DNA from: an uncultured Prochlorococcus sp.
Lineage (GTDB): Bacteria; Cyanobacteriota; Cyanobacteriia; PCC-6307; Cyanobiaceae
NCBI GenBank assembly: GCA_902525585.1
Contig: CABZHQ010000014.1
Location: 1 to 42,751 of the forward strand
Length of the DNA stretch: 42,751 nt
Direction: 5' to 3'
The notes under the pieces are model-generated. The model searched no databases and was not told the DNA's origin. It saw nothing but the letters and a program-made list of their open reading frames with translations. Every line of letters begins with the position of its first letter. The first letter of the stretch is position 1. The position numbers and the translations under genes were made by a program. This document shows positions 34,707 to 42,751 of this stretch, one piece after another.

Positions 34707-36146
34707 ATGGCAGAAAGATTTAGTCAAAAAAATTTAAGAGTAAGACCAAGTTCTGATGAGGAAAAAATTGTAACAAATGCAAAAAAACACTTTGAGAAGA
34801 CTTTGGTTGAGATATCAGGCGAGTTAGTGGGAAGTGTCGCTGCACTAGAACACCCAACAAAAAATAAAAAATTAAATTACGGAGAAATATTTTTAAGAGA
34901 CAATGTTCCTGTAATGATTTACCTCATTACCCAAAAACGTTACGAAATTGTCAAAAAGTTCCTAAGTGTATGCCTTGAGTTACAAAGCTCTAATTACCAA
35001 ACGCGTGGTGTATTTCCTACTAGTTTTGTTGAAGAAAATGGACAGCTCATTGGAGACTATGGACAGAGATCAATAGGGAGGATTACTTCTGCTGATGCAA
35101 GTTTATGGTGGCCCATTTTATGTTGGTATTATGTCAATAAAAGCGGTGATTATGCCTTTGGAAAAAGTCAAAGCGTTCAAAGAGGTATTCAACTTCTACT
35201 AGATCTAGTTCTACATCCAACATTTGAGGGTACTCCAGTACTTTTTGTTCCAGATTGCGCATTTATGATTGATAGACCTATGGATGTATGGGGAGCACCA
35301 CTAGAAGTTGAAGTTTTACTTCATGGATGTTTAAAAAGTTGCATTAACTTAATGGAATTAAGTAGAGCGGATCATGTTAGTAGACTTTTAGACCAAAGAC
35401 TTATTCTTACAAATCAATGGGTTAAGGATTTAGGAAGTTTTCTTTTAAAGCATTATTGGGTTACCAGCCAAACAATGCAAATTTTAAGAAGAAGGCCAAC
35501 TGAGCAGTATGGTGATGATCAACACTTCAATGAATTTAACGTTCAACCTCAAGTGGTTCCCTCATGGCTACAAGATTGGTTAGAGAATAGAGGTGGTTAC
35601 TTAATAGGAAATATTAGGACAGGAAGGCCTGACTTTCGATTTTACAGTTTAGGCAATTCTTTAGCATGTATGTTCGGAGTTCTGCCTCCTGAAGAACAAA
35701 GAGCTTTATTTAGATTAGTTTTACATAACAGACAGCATTTGATGGCTCAAATGCCTATGAGAATTTGTCATCCTCATATGGATGTCGAGGAATGGCAAAA
35801 TAAAACTGGATCCGATCCAAAGAATTGGCCTTGGAGTTACCATAACGGTGGTCATTGGCCAAGCTTACTATGGTTTTTTGGTACAGCTGTCCTATTACAT
35901 CAAAAACACTATGGTTCAGACGATGTGATCCTCATGGAAGAAATGAAATCTTTAATAGAGGAATCATATTGGTGTCAACTTAATCAATTGCCTAAGCAAG
36001 AATGGGCAGAATATTTTGATGGTCCTACAGGTACTTGGGTTGGACAACAATCTAGAACATATCAAACGTGGACAATTGTTGGATTTTTATTAATGAATCA
36101 TTTTTTAAGGAATGAGTATAACGATTTAGATATGTTTAAAATTTGA
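34707..36146 (+). CDS. Neutral/alkaline invertase, GH100
   Basis: The enzyme hydrolyses sucrose to glucose and fructose in the cytosol. GH100 features are NYGEIFLRDNVPVMIYLITQ (51-70), TSADASLWWPILCWYYV with the catalytic Asp, VWGAPLEVEVLLHGCL, WPWSYHNGGHWPSLLWF, and EWAEYFDGPTGTWVGQQSRT with the second acid and the Tyr/Trp that follow. The length of 479 aa matches Anabaena InvA. Prochlorococcus makes sucrose as a compatible solute, so this gene would mobilise it. It converges on petD with 2 bp between stops. Confidence 0.93.
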   Translation: MAERFSQKNLRVRPSSDEEKIVTNAKKHFEKTLVEISGELVGSVAALEHPTKNKKLNYGEIFLRDNVPVMIYLITQKRYEIVKKFLSVCLELQSSNYQTRGVFPTSFVEENGQLIGDYGQRSIGRITSADASLWWPILCWYYVNKSGDYAFGKSQSVQRGIQLLLDLVLHPTFEGTPVLFVPDCAFMIDRPMDVWGAPLEVEVLLHGCLKSCINLMELSRADHVSRLLDQRLILTNQWVKDLGSFLLKHYWVTSQTMQILRRRPTEQYGDDQHFNEFNVQPQVVPSWLQDWLENRGGYLIGNIRTGRPDFRFYSLGNSLACMFGVLPPEEQRALFRLVLHNRQHLMAQMPMRICHPHMDVEEWQNKTGSDPKNWPWSYHNGGHWPSLLWFFGTAVLLHQKHYGSDDVILMEEMKSLIEESYWCQLNQLPKQEWAEYFDGPTGTWVGQQSRTYQTWTIVGFLLMNHFLRNEYNDLDMFKI

Positions 36147-36148
36147 GT

Positions 36149-36631
36149 CTAAAATAGTCCTAAGGTTAGTGATTTATCAATTGGCAAACATGCCCCAATA
36201 CCTAGGTATATTGTTAGAAAAGTTCCAAATAAGAAAACAGACATTGCTATTGGTCTTCTAAATGGATTAGAAAATTTATTAACGTTTTCGATAAAGGGTA
36301 AGATCATTAATCCAAGTGGGATTAATGTTTGAAGTGCAATACCCAAAAGTTTATTAGGAACAACTCTAAGTATTTGAAAAACTGGGTAAAGGTACCATTC
36401 AGGAAGTATTTCAAGGGGTGTTGCGAAGGGATTAGCTTTGTCTCCCAACATTGCAGGATCAAGAACTGCTAATCCAACTACACAGGCAATAGTTCCTAAG
36501 ATGACTACCGGGAAGATATATAGTAAATCATTTGGCCAAGCTGGTTCGCCATAATAATTATGACCCATACCTTTAGCTAACTTTGCTCTCAATTTTGGAT
36601 CAGTTAGATCGGGCTTTTTTAAAGTAGACAT
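36149..36631 (-). CDS. petD: Cytochrome b6-f complex subunit IV
   Basis: PetD is a thylakoid membrane subunit of the plastoquinol-plastocyanin oxidoreductase. [20 protein letters not shown] at the N-terminus, the PEWY-containing [20 protein letters not shown] near the quinol site, and three hydrophobic helices are typical. The length of 160 aa is standard. It follows petB by about 33 bp on the same strand and the pair is one operon. Confidence 0.97.
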   Translation of the reverse strand: MSTLKKPDLTDPKLRAKLAKGMGHNYYGEPAWPNDLLYIFPVVILGTIACVVGLAVLDPAMLGDKANPFATPLEILPEWYLYPVFQILRVVPNKLLGIALQTLIPLGLMILPFIENVNKFSNPFRRPIAMSVFLFGTFLTIYLGIGACLPIDKSLTLGLF

Positions 36632-36664
36632 ATGGAAAACTAATGATGTTTTAAGTATAAGAGT

Positions 36665-37321
36665 TTATAAAGGACCTGAAATACCCTGTTTACGAATCAT
36701 TAAAAAGTGCATCAACATGAAGACTGCTAATGACCATGGCAATACAAAAGTGTGAAGACTATAAAATCTGGTTAAAGTGGATTGCCCAACACTTTCTCCA
36801 CCTCTAAGTAATTCAACCATAAAGTCACCTATTACTGGAATTGCAGCAGGAACACCTGAAACAATCTTAACTGCCCAATAACCCACCTGATCCCAAGGTA
36901 GGGAGTATCCAGTCACTCCAAAAGCGACAGTTATAACTGCCATTACAACACCTGTAACCCAAGTTAATTCTCTTGGCCTCTTAAAACCTCCAGTAAGATA
37001 AACCCTAAAGACATGAAGGATTAACATCAATACCATCATTGATGCACTCCATCTATGTACAGATCTTATTAACCACCCAAAACTTACATCGGTCATTAAA
37101 TAACTTACTGAACTATAAGCTTGTGTAACTGTTGGCTTATAGTAAAAAGTCATTGCAAAACCTGTTGCAAATTGAATTAGGAAGCATACTAAAGTTATGC
37201 CTCCTAAACAATAAAAAATATTTACGTGAGGGGGTACGTACTTGGAAGTTACGTCGTCAGTTATGTCCTGGATTTCAAGTCTTTCTTGAAACCAGTCATA
37301 AACAGATGAAGAATTCGCCAT
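36665..37321 (-). CDS. petB: Cytochrome b6
   Basis: PetB carries the low- and high-potential hemes of the b6f complex. The sequence contains [20 protein letters not shown] at the N-terminus, the heme-ligand His residues in [20 protein letters not shown] and [20 protein letters not shown], and the quinol-side [20 protein letters not shown]. Four hydrophobic helices are visible and its 218 aa are standard. It is first of petB-petD and divergent from ctpA. Confidence 0.98.
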   Translation of the reverse strand: MANSSSVYDWFQERLEIQDITDDVTSKYVPPHVNIFYCLGGITLVCFLIQFATGFAMTFYYKPTVTQAYSSVSYLMTDVSFGWLIRSVHRWSASMMVLMLILHVFRVYLTGGFKRPRELTWVTGVVMAVITVAFGVTGYSLPWDQVGYWAVKIVSGVPAAIPVIGDFMVELLRGGESVGQSTLTRFYSLHTFVLPWSLAVFMLMHFLMIRKQGISGPL

Positions 37322-37391
37322 CCAAAAAAAATTAGCTTTGATATAAAGAGCTTACTTAAAATTCTTATACTTGGTGTTAACACTTAACCCA

Positions 37392-38687
37392 ATGGATTCA
37401 TCTTTTAACAAACTTTTAACATTCAAAACTTTGATCACTGCATTAATGATCATCGTTTTTTCTATCAATCTTTTAATGATGGAAAGAGTTGATGCTCTCA
37501 GTGATAGCAGGCAATTAGTACTTGACGCTTGGACCTTGGTAAACGAAGGTTTTTATGATCAAGAAAAGTTTGATGAAATCCAATGGAAAAGAATTAGACA
37601 AAAAACGTTACAGAAACAAATTGAAACAAGTGAAGAGGCTTATTCCGCAATTGAAGATATGTTAAGACCCCTAGACGATCCCTACACGAGAGTTTTACGC
37701 CCCAAAGATTATGAGCTACTGAAATCAAGTAATTTTGGGAGTGAAATTAATGGTGTTGGGCTTCAATTAGGTGAAGATGATAACAATAAAGTTAAAGTTA
37801 TTTCTACTCTTGGGGGGTCGCCAGCTGAAGAAGCTGGAATAGTGAGCGGGGACATTATCGAGACAGTGGATGGAATCTCATCAGAAAAATTAGGGCTTGC
37901 AAGTACCGCCTCTAAGTTAAGAGGTGAATCAGGGACAAAAGTTTTAGTTGAATTATCTACGGAATCAGGAGAAATTAGGGAAGTTGATTTAGAGAGGAGA
38001 TCAGTAGATCTCAGACCAGTTAGAACAAAAAGATTAAGAGACGATTCTCACACAATAGGATATTTAAGGATAACTCAATTTAGCGAAAGCGTACCCAAAA
38101 AAGTTGAAGAGGCTCTTCAAGAGTTAAAAGAGAAAGAGGTTGAGGGCTTAATCTTGGATCTTAGAAATAATTCGGGGGGGCTAGTAAGCTCAGGTATTGC
38201 AGTTGCAGACTCATTATTGAGTGAGAAACCCGTTGTCGAGACAAAAGATAGGAATGGCATCAAAGATGCAATTATTTCTCAAAATGAGACATCTTTTAAT
38301 GGGCCAATGGTGACTTTAGTAAATAAAGGCACTGCAAGTGCTAGTGAAATACTTGCTGGTTCTTTACAAGATAATGAGAGGTCAATTCTTATGGGAGAAC
38401 AAACTTATGGTAAAGGTTTAATTCAATCCCTAAAAAGTTTGGGAGAAGATAGTGGTATTGCTATAACAGTGGCTAGTTACTTAACACCAGATGGTAAAAA
38501 TATTCAAGGCCAAGGTATAACACCTGACAAGTTACTTGATCTACCGGATGCAAGTGATTTTGGAAGTGCTGATGATAAATGGGTGAGGAATGCGGAATTA
38601 TTTTTAGGGTCGCTTCTGGAAAAAGAAGAAGTTCCAGTTCAAACAATTGAATTAAACAATGAAGAAATTAAATCTTTAAATGACTAA
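37392..38687 (+). CDS. ctpA: Carboxyl-terminal processing protease (CtpA)
   Basis: CtpA trims the C-terminus of D1 in the thylakoid lumen, a step needed for assembly of the oxygen-evolving complex. From ATG 37392 (TTG 37371 and GTG 37374 are also in frame) the 431-aa protein has a signal sequence, LLTFKTLITALMIIVFSINL. A PDZ domain lies near 130-185 (GVGLQLGE, GSPAEEAGIVSGDIIETVDG). The Ser-Lys dyad is in GTASASEILAGSL and TYGKGLIQS. LDLRNNSGGLV precedes it. It lies divergent from petB. Confidence 0.94.
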   Translation: MDSSFNKLLTFKTLITALMIIVFSINLLMMERVDALSDSRQLVLDAWTLVNEGFYDQEKFDEIQWKRIRQKTLQKQIETSEEAYSAIEDMLRPLDDPYTRVLRPKDYELLKSSNFGSEINGVGLQLGEDDNNKVKVISTLGGSPAEEAGIVSGDIIETVDGISSEKLGLASTASKLRGESGTKVLVELSTESGEIREVDLERRSVDLRPVRTKRLRDDSHTIGYLRITQFSESVPKKVEEALQELKEKEVEGLILDLRNNSGGLVSSGIAVADSLLSEKPVVETKDRNGIKDAIISQNETSFNGPMVTLVNKGTASASEILAGSLQDNERSILMGEQTYGKGLIQSLKSLGEDSGIAITVASYLTPDGKNIQGQGITPDKLLDLPDASDFGSADDKWVRNAELFLGSLLEKEEVPVQTIELNNEEIKSLND

Positions 38688-38714
38688 AGATTGAAAATAA
38701 AAAATCTTAAAAAT

Positions 38715-39971
38715 ATGAGTATTAAAAGAATTTTTCATGACCCAATTCATAAAGAAATAGTATTTGATGCAGGAAAGCCAGAAGAATTAATGATTATGGA
38801 ATTAATTGATACAGTCGCTTTTCAAAGACTTAGAAGAATAAAACAACTTGGAGCGGCATCATTACTTTTTCATGGTGCAGAATCGAGTAGATTTACTCAC
38901 TCAATTGGTGTTTTTTGTATAGCTAGAAAAATTTATAAGAGACTAATTGAAAGTAAATCTTCTTTTAGTGAAAATAAATTTGTTCTTTATGGAGCAGCTC
39001 TACTACATGATTTAGGTCATGGACCTTTAAGCCATACCAGTGAAACAATATTCATGCATGATCACGAACAATGGTCTGAAAACTTAGTGACAAATTATTC
39101 CCCAATAAATTCAATCCTCAAAAAGTATGACAACGAATTACCCAGAAAAATTGGTGAATTATTTCAATCAAAACAACTATTTTCAAAACCTTTAAGAACA
39201 TTGATAAGTAGTGAGATAGATTGCGATCGTCTTGATTATCTTTTACGCGATAGTTACAACACAGGGACTAATTATGGCTTAGTAGATTTAGAGAGAATAA
39301 TTTCAGCTCTAACCTTTTTACCTGATGGAAATATCGGAATCAAACCAAAAGGAGTGATCGCTATTGAGCATTTCCTTGTTCTTAGAAACTTGATGTATAG
39401 AACAATCTACAATCACAAAATAAACGAAATATCAACATGGATTCTTGGAAAAATATTACACACAATAAAACATAATTGTGAAAAGAATATTTGGTTAGAT
39501 AATTCTCTTCATAAATGGATTTTTTCACCATCAAAGGTTGATTTTGATGATTTCATAAGAAATGATGATGTAACTTTTTATTATCATTTGATTAGATGGA
39601 AAGATGAATCTTTTGAACCACTTTCTACATTATGCAAAATGTTTATTGACAGGAATTTATTGAAGGCATCAGACATAAGTTTTTTAAGTAAGATAAATAG
39701 ATTAAAAATCCTTGCATTTGCCACAAAATTATGTGAAAAGAATGGTTATGATTCAGAAGTATTTTGCGGGATTAAGGAAAGGTCTTTCAAAGGTTTTGAA
39801 TCTAATAATGCTCTAAAAATATGGGACGGCACTTATCAAAGCGCATTAGAAAATAGTTCCGCATTAATAAAAACTTTAATGAGATCCGATGAAACCTCTT
39901 TTATTATTTATCCAGCTATCATCAAAAATGAAATTAAAAATGAAATTTCATTAATAAAAAACAATTCCTAG
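38715..39971 (+). CDS. HD-domain phosphohydrolase (dNTPase/SAMHD1-like)
   Basis: The metal site of HD hydrolases is complete: RFTHSIGVFCIARKIYKRLI gives the first His, YGAALLHDLGHGPLSHTSET the HD pair, and SSEIDCDRLDYLLRDSYNTG the late Asp. These are the features of the dGTPase/SAMHD1-like group. The ATG at 38715 gives MSIKRIFHDPIHKEIVFD, the normal family start; the frame is open from TTG 38691. The protein is 418 aa. The natural substrate in cyanobacteria is not established. It sits between ctpA and minC, 10 bp before the latter. Confidence 0.87.
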   Translation: MSIKRIFHDPIHKEIVFDAGKPEELMIMELIDTVAFQRLRRIKQLGAASLLFHGAESSRFTHSIGVFCIARKIYKRLIESKSSFSENKFVLYGAALLHDLGHGPLSHTSETIFMHDHEQWSENLVTNYSPINSILKKYDNELPRKIGELFQSKQLFSKPLRTLISSEIDCDRLDYLLRDSYNTGTNYGLVDLERIISALTFLPDGNIGIKPKGVIAIEHFLVLRNLMYRTIYNHKINEISTWILGKILHTIKHNCEKNIWLDNSLHKWIFSPSKVDFDDFIRNDDVTFYYHLIRWKDESFEPLSTLCKMFIDRNLLKASDISFLSKINRLKILAFATKLCEKNGYDSEVFCGIKERSFKGFESNNALKIWDGTYQSALENSSALIKTLMRSDETSFIIYPAIIKNEIKNEISLIKNNS

Positions 39972-39981
39972 ATTTAATTCA

Positions 39982-40644
39982 ATGGAAATCGTTTTAAAAA
40001 ACAGTAAAAGTAAATATTTAGAAATTTTTTCTTTGTTAGATTTAGATAATCTCCATGAAACTTTCAAAAGATTTTCATCCATCAAGGAACCTTTAGAAGC
40101 AAAAATTTTCGCAGTCAATGAGTCAATAAGTTCTCATCAATTATTAAAATTAAAAAATCATTTTGACAAAATTAATATTCGTTCCTTATGCATTTACTCA
40201 AATAAGAGAGATACAATAATAAGCGGAAAGTCCTTAAAAATAGATTCAGCCTATATAAAAGAGCAAAAGATAAAAAAACAGTTGCTATTATTCAATTCAA
40301 AAAAGAAAGACGATATTCTTCACAAAGGAACAGTAAGATCGGGTGAAAGAATATCTTCAAATGGAAACCTATGTATTATCGGAGACGTTAATCCAGGAGC
40401 AATAGTTTCCGCTAAGAAAAATATTTACGTTTGGGGTAAATTACTAGGGATCGCATTCGCAGGGAAAAGTGGAAATAAAAATGCCTCTATTGCATCACTT
40501 TATCTAAACCCTTTACAGTTAAGAATTGCAGATGTGATAGCAATTGGGCCAAAGGAGAAGCCCAAAAATTGCTATCCAGAAATTGCAGTAATAGATAAAC
40601 AAACAATAATTATCAAACCACACATAATCGAAAATAAAAATTAA
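39982..40644 (+). CDS. minC: Septum-site determining protein MinC
   Basis: MinC inhibits FtsZ polymerisation away from mid-cell and is activated by MinD. The N-terminal half is diverged. The C-terminal beta-helix domain is clear: LHKGTVRSGERISSNGNLCI, GDVNPGAIVSAKKNIYVWGK, then GIAFAGKSGNKNASIASLYL and QLRIADVIAIGP. The length of 220 aa is normal. It is followed by minD after 111 bp and minE, the usual order. Confidence 0.92.
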   Translation: MEIVLKNSKSKYLEIFSLLDLDNLHETFKRFSSIKEPLEAKIFAVNESISSHQLLKLKNHFDKINIRSLCIYSNKRDTIISGKSLKIDSAYIKEQKIKKQLLLFNSKKKDDILHKGTVRSGERISSNGNLCIIGDVNPGAIVSAKKNIYVWGKLLGIAFAGKSGNKNASIASLYLNPLQLRIADVIAIGPKEKPKNCYPEIAVIDKQTIIIKPHIIENKN

Positions 40645-40755
40645 TCAATAATTTGCAATAAATAAATTCAAACTAGATAAATTTAAGAATTACTTAATCT
40701 TTAAAATATTTAACTTTCTGCAAGTGGCTTTATTATTTGTAAAATCTTAAAAAAC

Positions 40756-41571
40756 GTGGGGAAGAATACTCGCACAATATTAATCTGTTCAGGTAAGGGA
40801 GGAGTTGGTAAAACAACTTTAACTGCAAACCTAGGAATAGCACTTGCTAATAGCGGAGCAACAACTGCTGTATTAGATGCTGATTTTGGCTTAAGAAATT
40901 TAGATCTTCTTCTAGGATTAGAAAATCGCATCATTTATACGGCTCAAGATGTTCTAGACAAGAACTGTCGTCTCGACCAAGCATTGGTTAGACATAAAAA
41001 GGAGCCTAATCTTGCTCTTCTACCTGCTGGAGATCCAAGGATGTTGGATTGGATGAAGCCCGAAGATATGAAAAAAATTAGTGAGCTACTTAGCGAGAAC
41101 TTTGATTTTGTCTTAGTAGATTGTCCCGCTGGTGTAGAAGATGGCTTTAAAAATGCCCTTGCTGCCTGTAAAGAAGCTATTGTTGTCACTAACCCAGAAT
41201 TATCCGCAGTGAGGGATGCAGATAGAGTAATAGGGATTCTTAATACTTCCGATATTGAGCCTATTCAACTTGTAATCAATAGAGTTCGCCCTAACATGAT
41301 GGCTAGTCAAGAAATGTTATCCATCGAAGATGTTCAAGGGATCCTTTCTTTGCCTTTATTAGGTATTGTTTTAGAAGATGAACAGGTAATAATAAGTACA
41401 AATAGAGGAGAGCCACTGACACTTTCAGATAGTAGATCTCCTGCAAAAAAATGTTATTTAAATGTTTCTCAAAGACTTACAAATAAAGATGTACCAATTA
41501 TCGATCCCAAAAAAGAAGGCAAAAGTCTTAAAGATAAATTCATGAGATTAATGCAAACAAAGGTTTTTTAA
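40756..41571 (+). CDS. minD: Septum-site determining ATPase MinD, GTG start
   Basis: MinD binds ATP and the membrane and recruits MinC. The deviant Walker A is [20 protein letters not shown] (13-32). [18 protein letters not shown] is the Walker A' region, and [15 protein letters not shown] is Walker B. A C-terminal amphipathic helix ([13 protein letters not shown]) is the membrane-targeting sequence. GTG at 40756 gives the family N-terminus [10 protein letters not shown]. The length of 271 aa is normal. minE starts 1 bp after its stop. Confidence 0.97.
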   Translation: MGKNTRTILICSGKGGVGKTTLTANLGIALANSGATTAVLDADFGLRNLDLLLGLENRIIYTAQDVLDKNCRLDQALVRHKKEPNLALLPAGDPRMLDWMKPEDMKKISELLSENFDFVLVDCPAGVEDGFKNALAACKEAIVVTNPELSAVRDADRVIGILNTSDIEPIQLVINRVRPNMMASQEMLSIEDVQGILSLPLLGIVLEDEQVIISTNRGEPLTLSDSRSPAKKCYLNVSQRLTNKDVPIIDPKKEGKSLKDKFMRLMQTKVF

Positions 41572-41572
41572 A

Positions 41573-41899
41573 ATGATGACTCTCAGAGATCTTATAAATA
41601 AATTACTAGGCAGAGAAACGTCTAGTGCTAATACAGCAAGAGAAAGATTACAACTTGTACTGGCTCATGACAGAGTTGATATGAGTTCTTTAACTACTGA
41701 TCTTTTAGATAAAATGAGGAAAGAGATTCTTGATGTTGTTGCTAAATATGTTGAAATTGATTTTGATGAGGTGGCAGTAAGTTTAGAGACTGAGGATAGA
41801 ATGACTGCATTAGTTGCCAATTTACCAATCAAAAGAACTATTTCAGGAGAAATAAAATTCAAAAAAACTGATAAAGCTAATAAAGATATCAAAAAGTAA
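41573..41899 (+). CDS. minE: Cell division topological specificity factor MinE
   Basis: MinE stimulates MinD ATPase and drives its pole-to-pole or wave movement. The family signature is complete: an amphipathic N-terminus ([20 protein letters not shown]), [20 protein letters not shown] with the MinD-contact helix, and the topological-specificity domain [20 protein letters not shown]. The length of 108 aa is slightly longer than E. coli MinE. Two tandem Met (41573, 41576) are possible starts. Confidence 0.96.
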   Translation: MMTLRDLINKLLGRETSSANTARERLQLVLAHDRVDMSSLTTDLLDKMRKEILDVVAKYVEIDFDEVAVSLETEDRMTALVANLPIKRTISGEIKFKKTDKANKDIKK

Positions 41900-41964
41900 T
41901 AAATTTAAAAAAAGCTAAAAAAATACTGATAATTGACCCTTCCTGATTGTAAGATGAAGAGATT

Positions 41965-42036
41965 GCCGGCTTAGCTCAGCGGTAGAGCAGCGCTTTTGTA
42001 AAGCGAAGGTCATCAGTTCAAATCTGTTAGCCGGCA
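41965..42036 (+). tRNA. trnT: tRNA-Thr (UGU)
   Basis: The acceptor GCCGGCT (41965-41971) pairs with AGCCGGC (42029-42035), with discriminator A. The D arm is AGCTCAGCGGTAGAGC. The anticodon loop CTTTTGTAAAG reads UGU, and the T arm has AGTTCAAATCT. No CCA is encoded. It is the second tRNA-Thr of the window, distinct from the GGU gene at 1234. Confidence 0.95.
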
Positions 42037-42047
42037 TTTTGATTTAT

Positions 42048-42215
42048 TTAATTCTGTTCAATATTCTTCGCTGAAAATAAAAAGACTAAACCTATCAAAG
42101 CAATAATAGGAATAAATCTTATTTCGAGAACATACTCTAAAAAAGATGCAAGGGGTTCAAATATCCAATAACTAAAAGATTGAATCAATAAAACAAAAAA
42201 TAATAATAAAAACAT
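42048..42215 (-). CDS. Putative 55-aa two-helix membrane protein coupled to the YrdC gene
   Basis: The ATG overlaps the upstream YrdC stop (TAATG), a classic coupling arrangement that makes this small gene credible. The protein has an N-terminal hydrophobic stretch (MFLLLFFVLLIQSFSYWIFE), a short polar turn with FLEYVLEIR, then FIPIIALIGLVFLFS and a polar end. Function is unknown. Confidence 0.65.
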   Translation of the reverse strand: MFLLLFFVLLIQSFSYWIFEPLASFLEYVLEIRFIPIIALIGLVFLFSAKNIEQN

Positions 42216-42751
42216 TAATACAATTCCCTTACTAATACTTCTCCTTCTCTAATCAGCCTCCAATCTCCACTTTTCTCCCAAATTATAATAGTACTTGCTT
42301 TTCCACTTCTTTTTCCCCAGGGGATAGGACCCAAAATTTTTACAGAGGGGAAGTCTAGAGCAATACCTTCAAGTGTGATAGATCCTTTAAAACCTGAAAT
42401 ATTTGCACTTGAAGTTAACAATGGACCTGTTTCTCTCATGAGAGATTGAGCCATATATGAATTTGGAACCCTCAACCCAAGGGTAAGATCATTGCTTGTG
42501 AGGGTTGTAGTCTGCTTTTCTGAAGCAGGAATAACCATTGTCAGAGCTCCAGGCCAATATTTTGAAGCTATATTTTCGTAATCTTCTTTAGCTGATTCAT
42601 GAACATAATCAATTAATTGTTTATGTTCTGAACCCATAAGAATTAAGGGTTTATCTTTATCCCTTTTTTTAAACTCATAAATAATATTTGAAAATTTTGG
42701 CAAGCATCCAATCGCAGGTAATGTGTCAGTTGGGAAGATTATAGGTAAACC
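42215..42751 (-). CDS. YrdC/Sua5-family threonylcarbamoyl-AMP synthase, 5' end outside window
   Basis: TsaC/Sua5 proteins make threonylcarbamoyl-AMP for the t6A modification of tRNAs reading ANN codons. The frame is open to the right edge: reading leftward it enters with LPIIFPTDTLPAIGCLPKFS, the family N-terminal motif. So the gene begins before the window. Later features are KYWPGALTMVIPAS, LGLRVPNSYMAQSLM, GPLLTSSANISGF and GKASTIIIWEKSGDWRLIRE. About 178 residues are visible. It ends in TAATG with the next small gene. Confidence 0.9.
   Translation of the reverse strand, partial: GLPIIFPTDTLPAIGCLPKFSNIIYEFKKRDKDKPLILMGSEHKQLIDYVHESAKEDYENIASKYWPGALTMVIPASEKQTTTLTSNDLTLGLRVPNSYMAQSLMRETGPLLTSSANISGFKGSITLEGIALDFPSVKILGPIPWGKRSGKASTIIIWEKSGDWRLIREGEVLVRELY

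Noticed and set aside
40710-41189. Antisense ORFs within minD
   Set aside because: MinD is unmistakable on the plus strand; the opposite frames are mirror images of its codons.

Overview
The window is a chromosomal segment of a high-light-adapted Prochlorococcus or a very close relative. The supporting signs are a very AT-rich base composition, tightly packed genes, psaE, petB/petD, a PTOX-type oxidase, an orphan Nif11-like peptide, a divergent Hli-like protein, DUF1651/DUF3104/DUF3764-type proteins known from marine picocyanobacteria, and a single-looking 16S-Ile-Ala-23S-5S operon. I cannot name the strain. No transposase, integrase, CRISPR array, phage structural gene or recognisable transcription factor is present.

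Layout. (1) 1-1305: a truncated MiaE-like gene and aroQ on the minus strand, divergent from tRNA-Tyr(GUA) and tRNA-Thr(GGU). (2) 1306-6130: many very small lineage-specific genes. It begins with an 18-bp exact copy of the tRNA-Thr anticodon arm about 175 bp past the tRNA, which looks like an old integration scar. (3) 6148-10458: thiamin salvage (tenA, thiD), a photolyase/cryptochrome and a prolyl aminopeptidase. (4) 10459-10967: an ORF-free block that ends in a strong minus-strand terminator and probably encodes a non-coding RNA. (5) 10968-21732: small proteins mixed with a CPBP protease, arfB, a PrxQ-type peroxiredoxin, tatA, Nif11 and a carotenoid-isomerase-like flavoprotein. One two-gene unit here (10968-11292) carries an apparent frameshift. 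(6) 22252-24464: a compact light-stress cluster with PTOX, a fragment resembling the start of NdhF, an Hli-like protein, microproteins and DUF3104. (7) 24537-28979: GNAT acetyltransferase, ALDH, LysM protein, psaE and fpg. (8) 29023-34103: the rRNA operon on the minus strand, with a visible 23S processing stem. (9) 34707-42751: GH100 invertase, petB-petD, ctpA, an HD phosphohydrolase, minCDE, tRNA-Thr(UGU) and a truncated YrdC/Sua5 gene.

How the genes work together. Several genes act around the thylakoid electron chain: psaE (PSI), petB/petD (cytochrome b6f), ctpA (D1 maturation), PTOX (plastoquinol oxidase), the Hli-like protein and the carotenoid-isomerase-like enzyme. Photodamage repair is represented by the photolyase and fpg. 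minCDE places the division septum. The most unusual content is the large number of one-helix or short charged microproteins (about 25 ORFs under 65 codons) scattered between housekeeping genes. Many of these are too short for ordinary gene calling. Their coordinates below come from reading the sequence directly, and their confidence is correspondingly lower.
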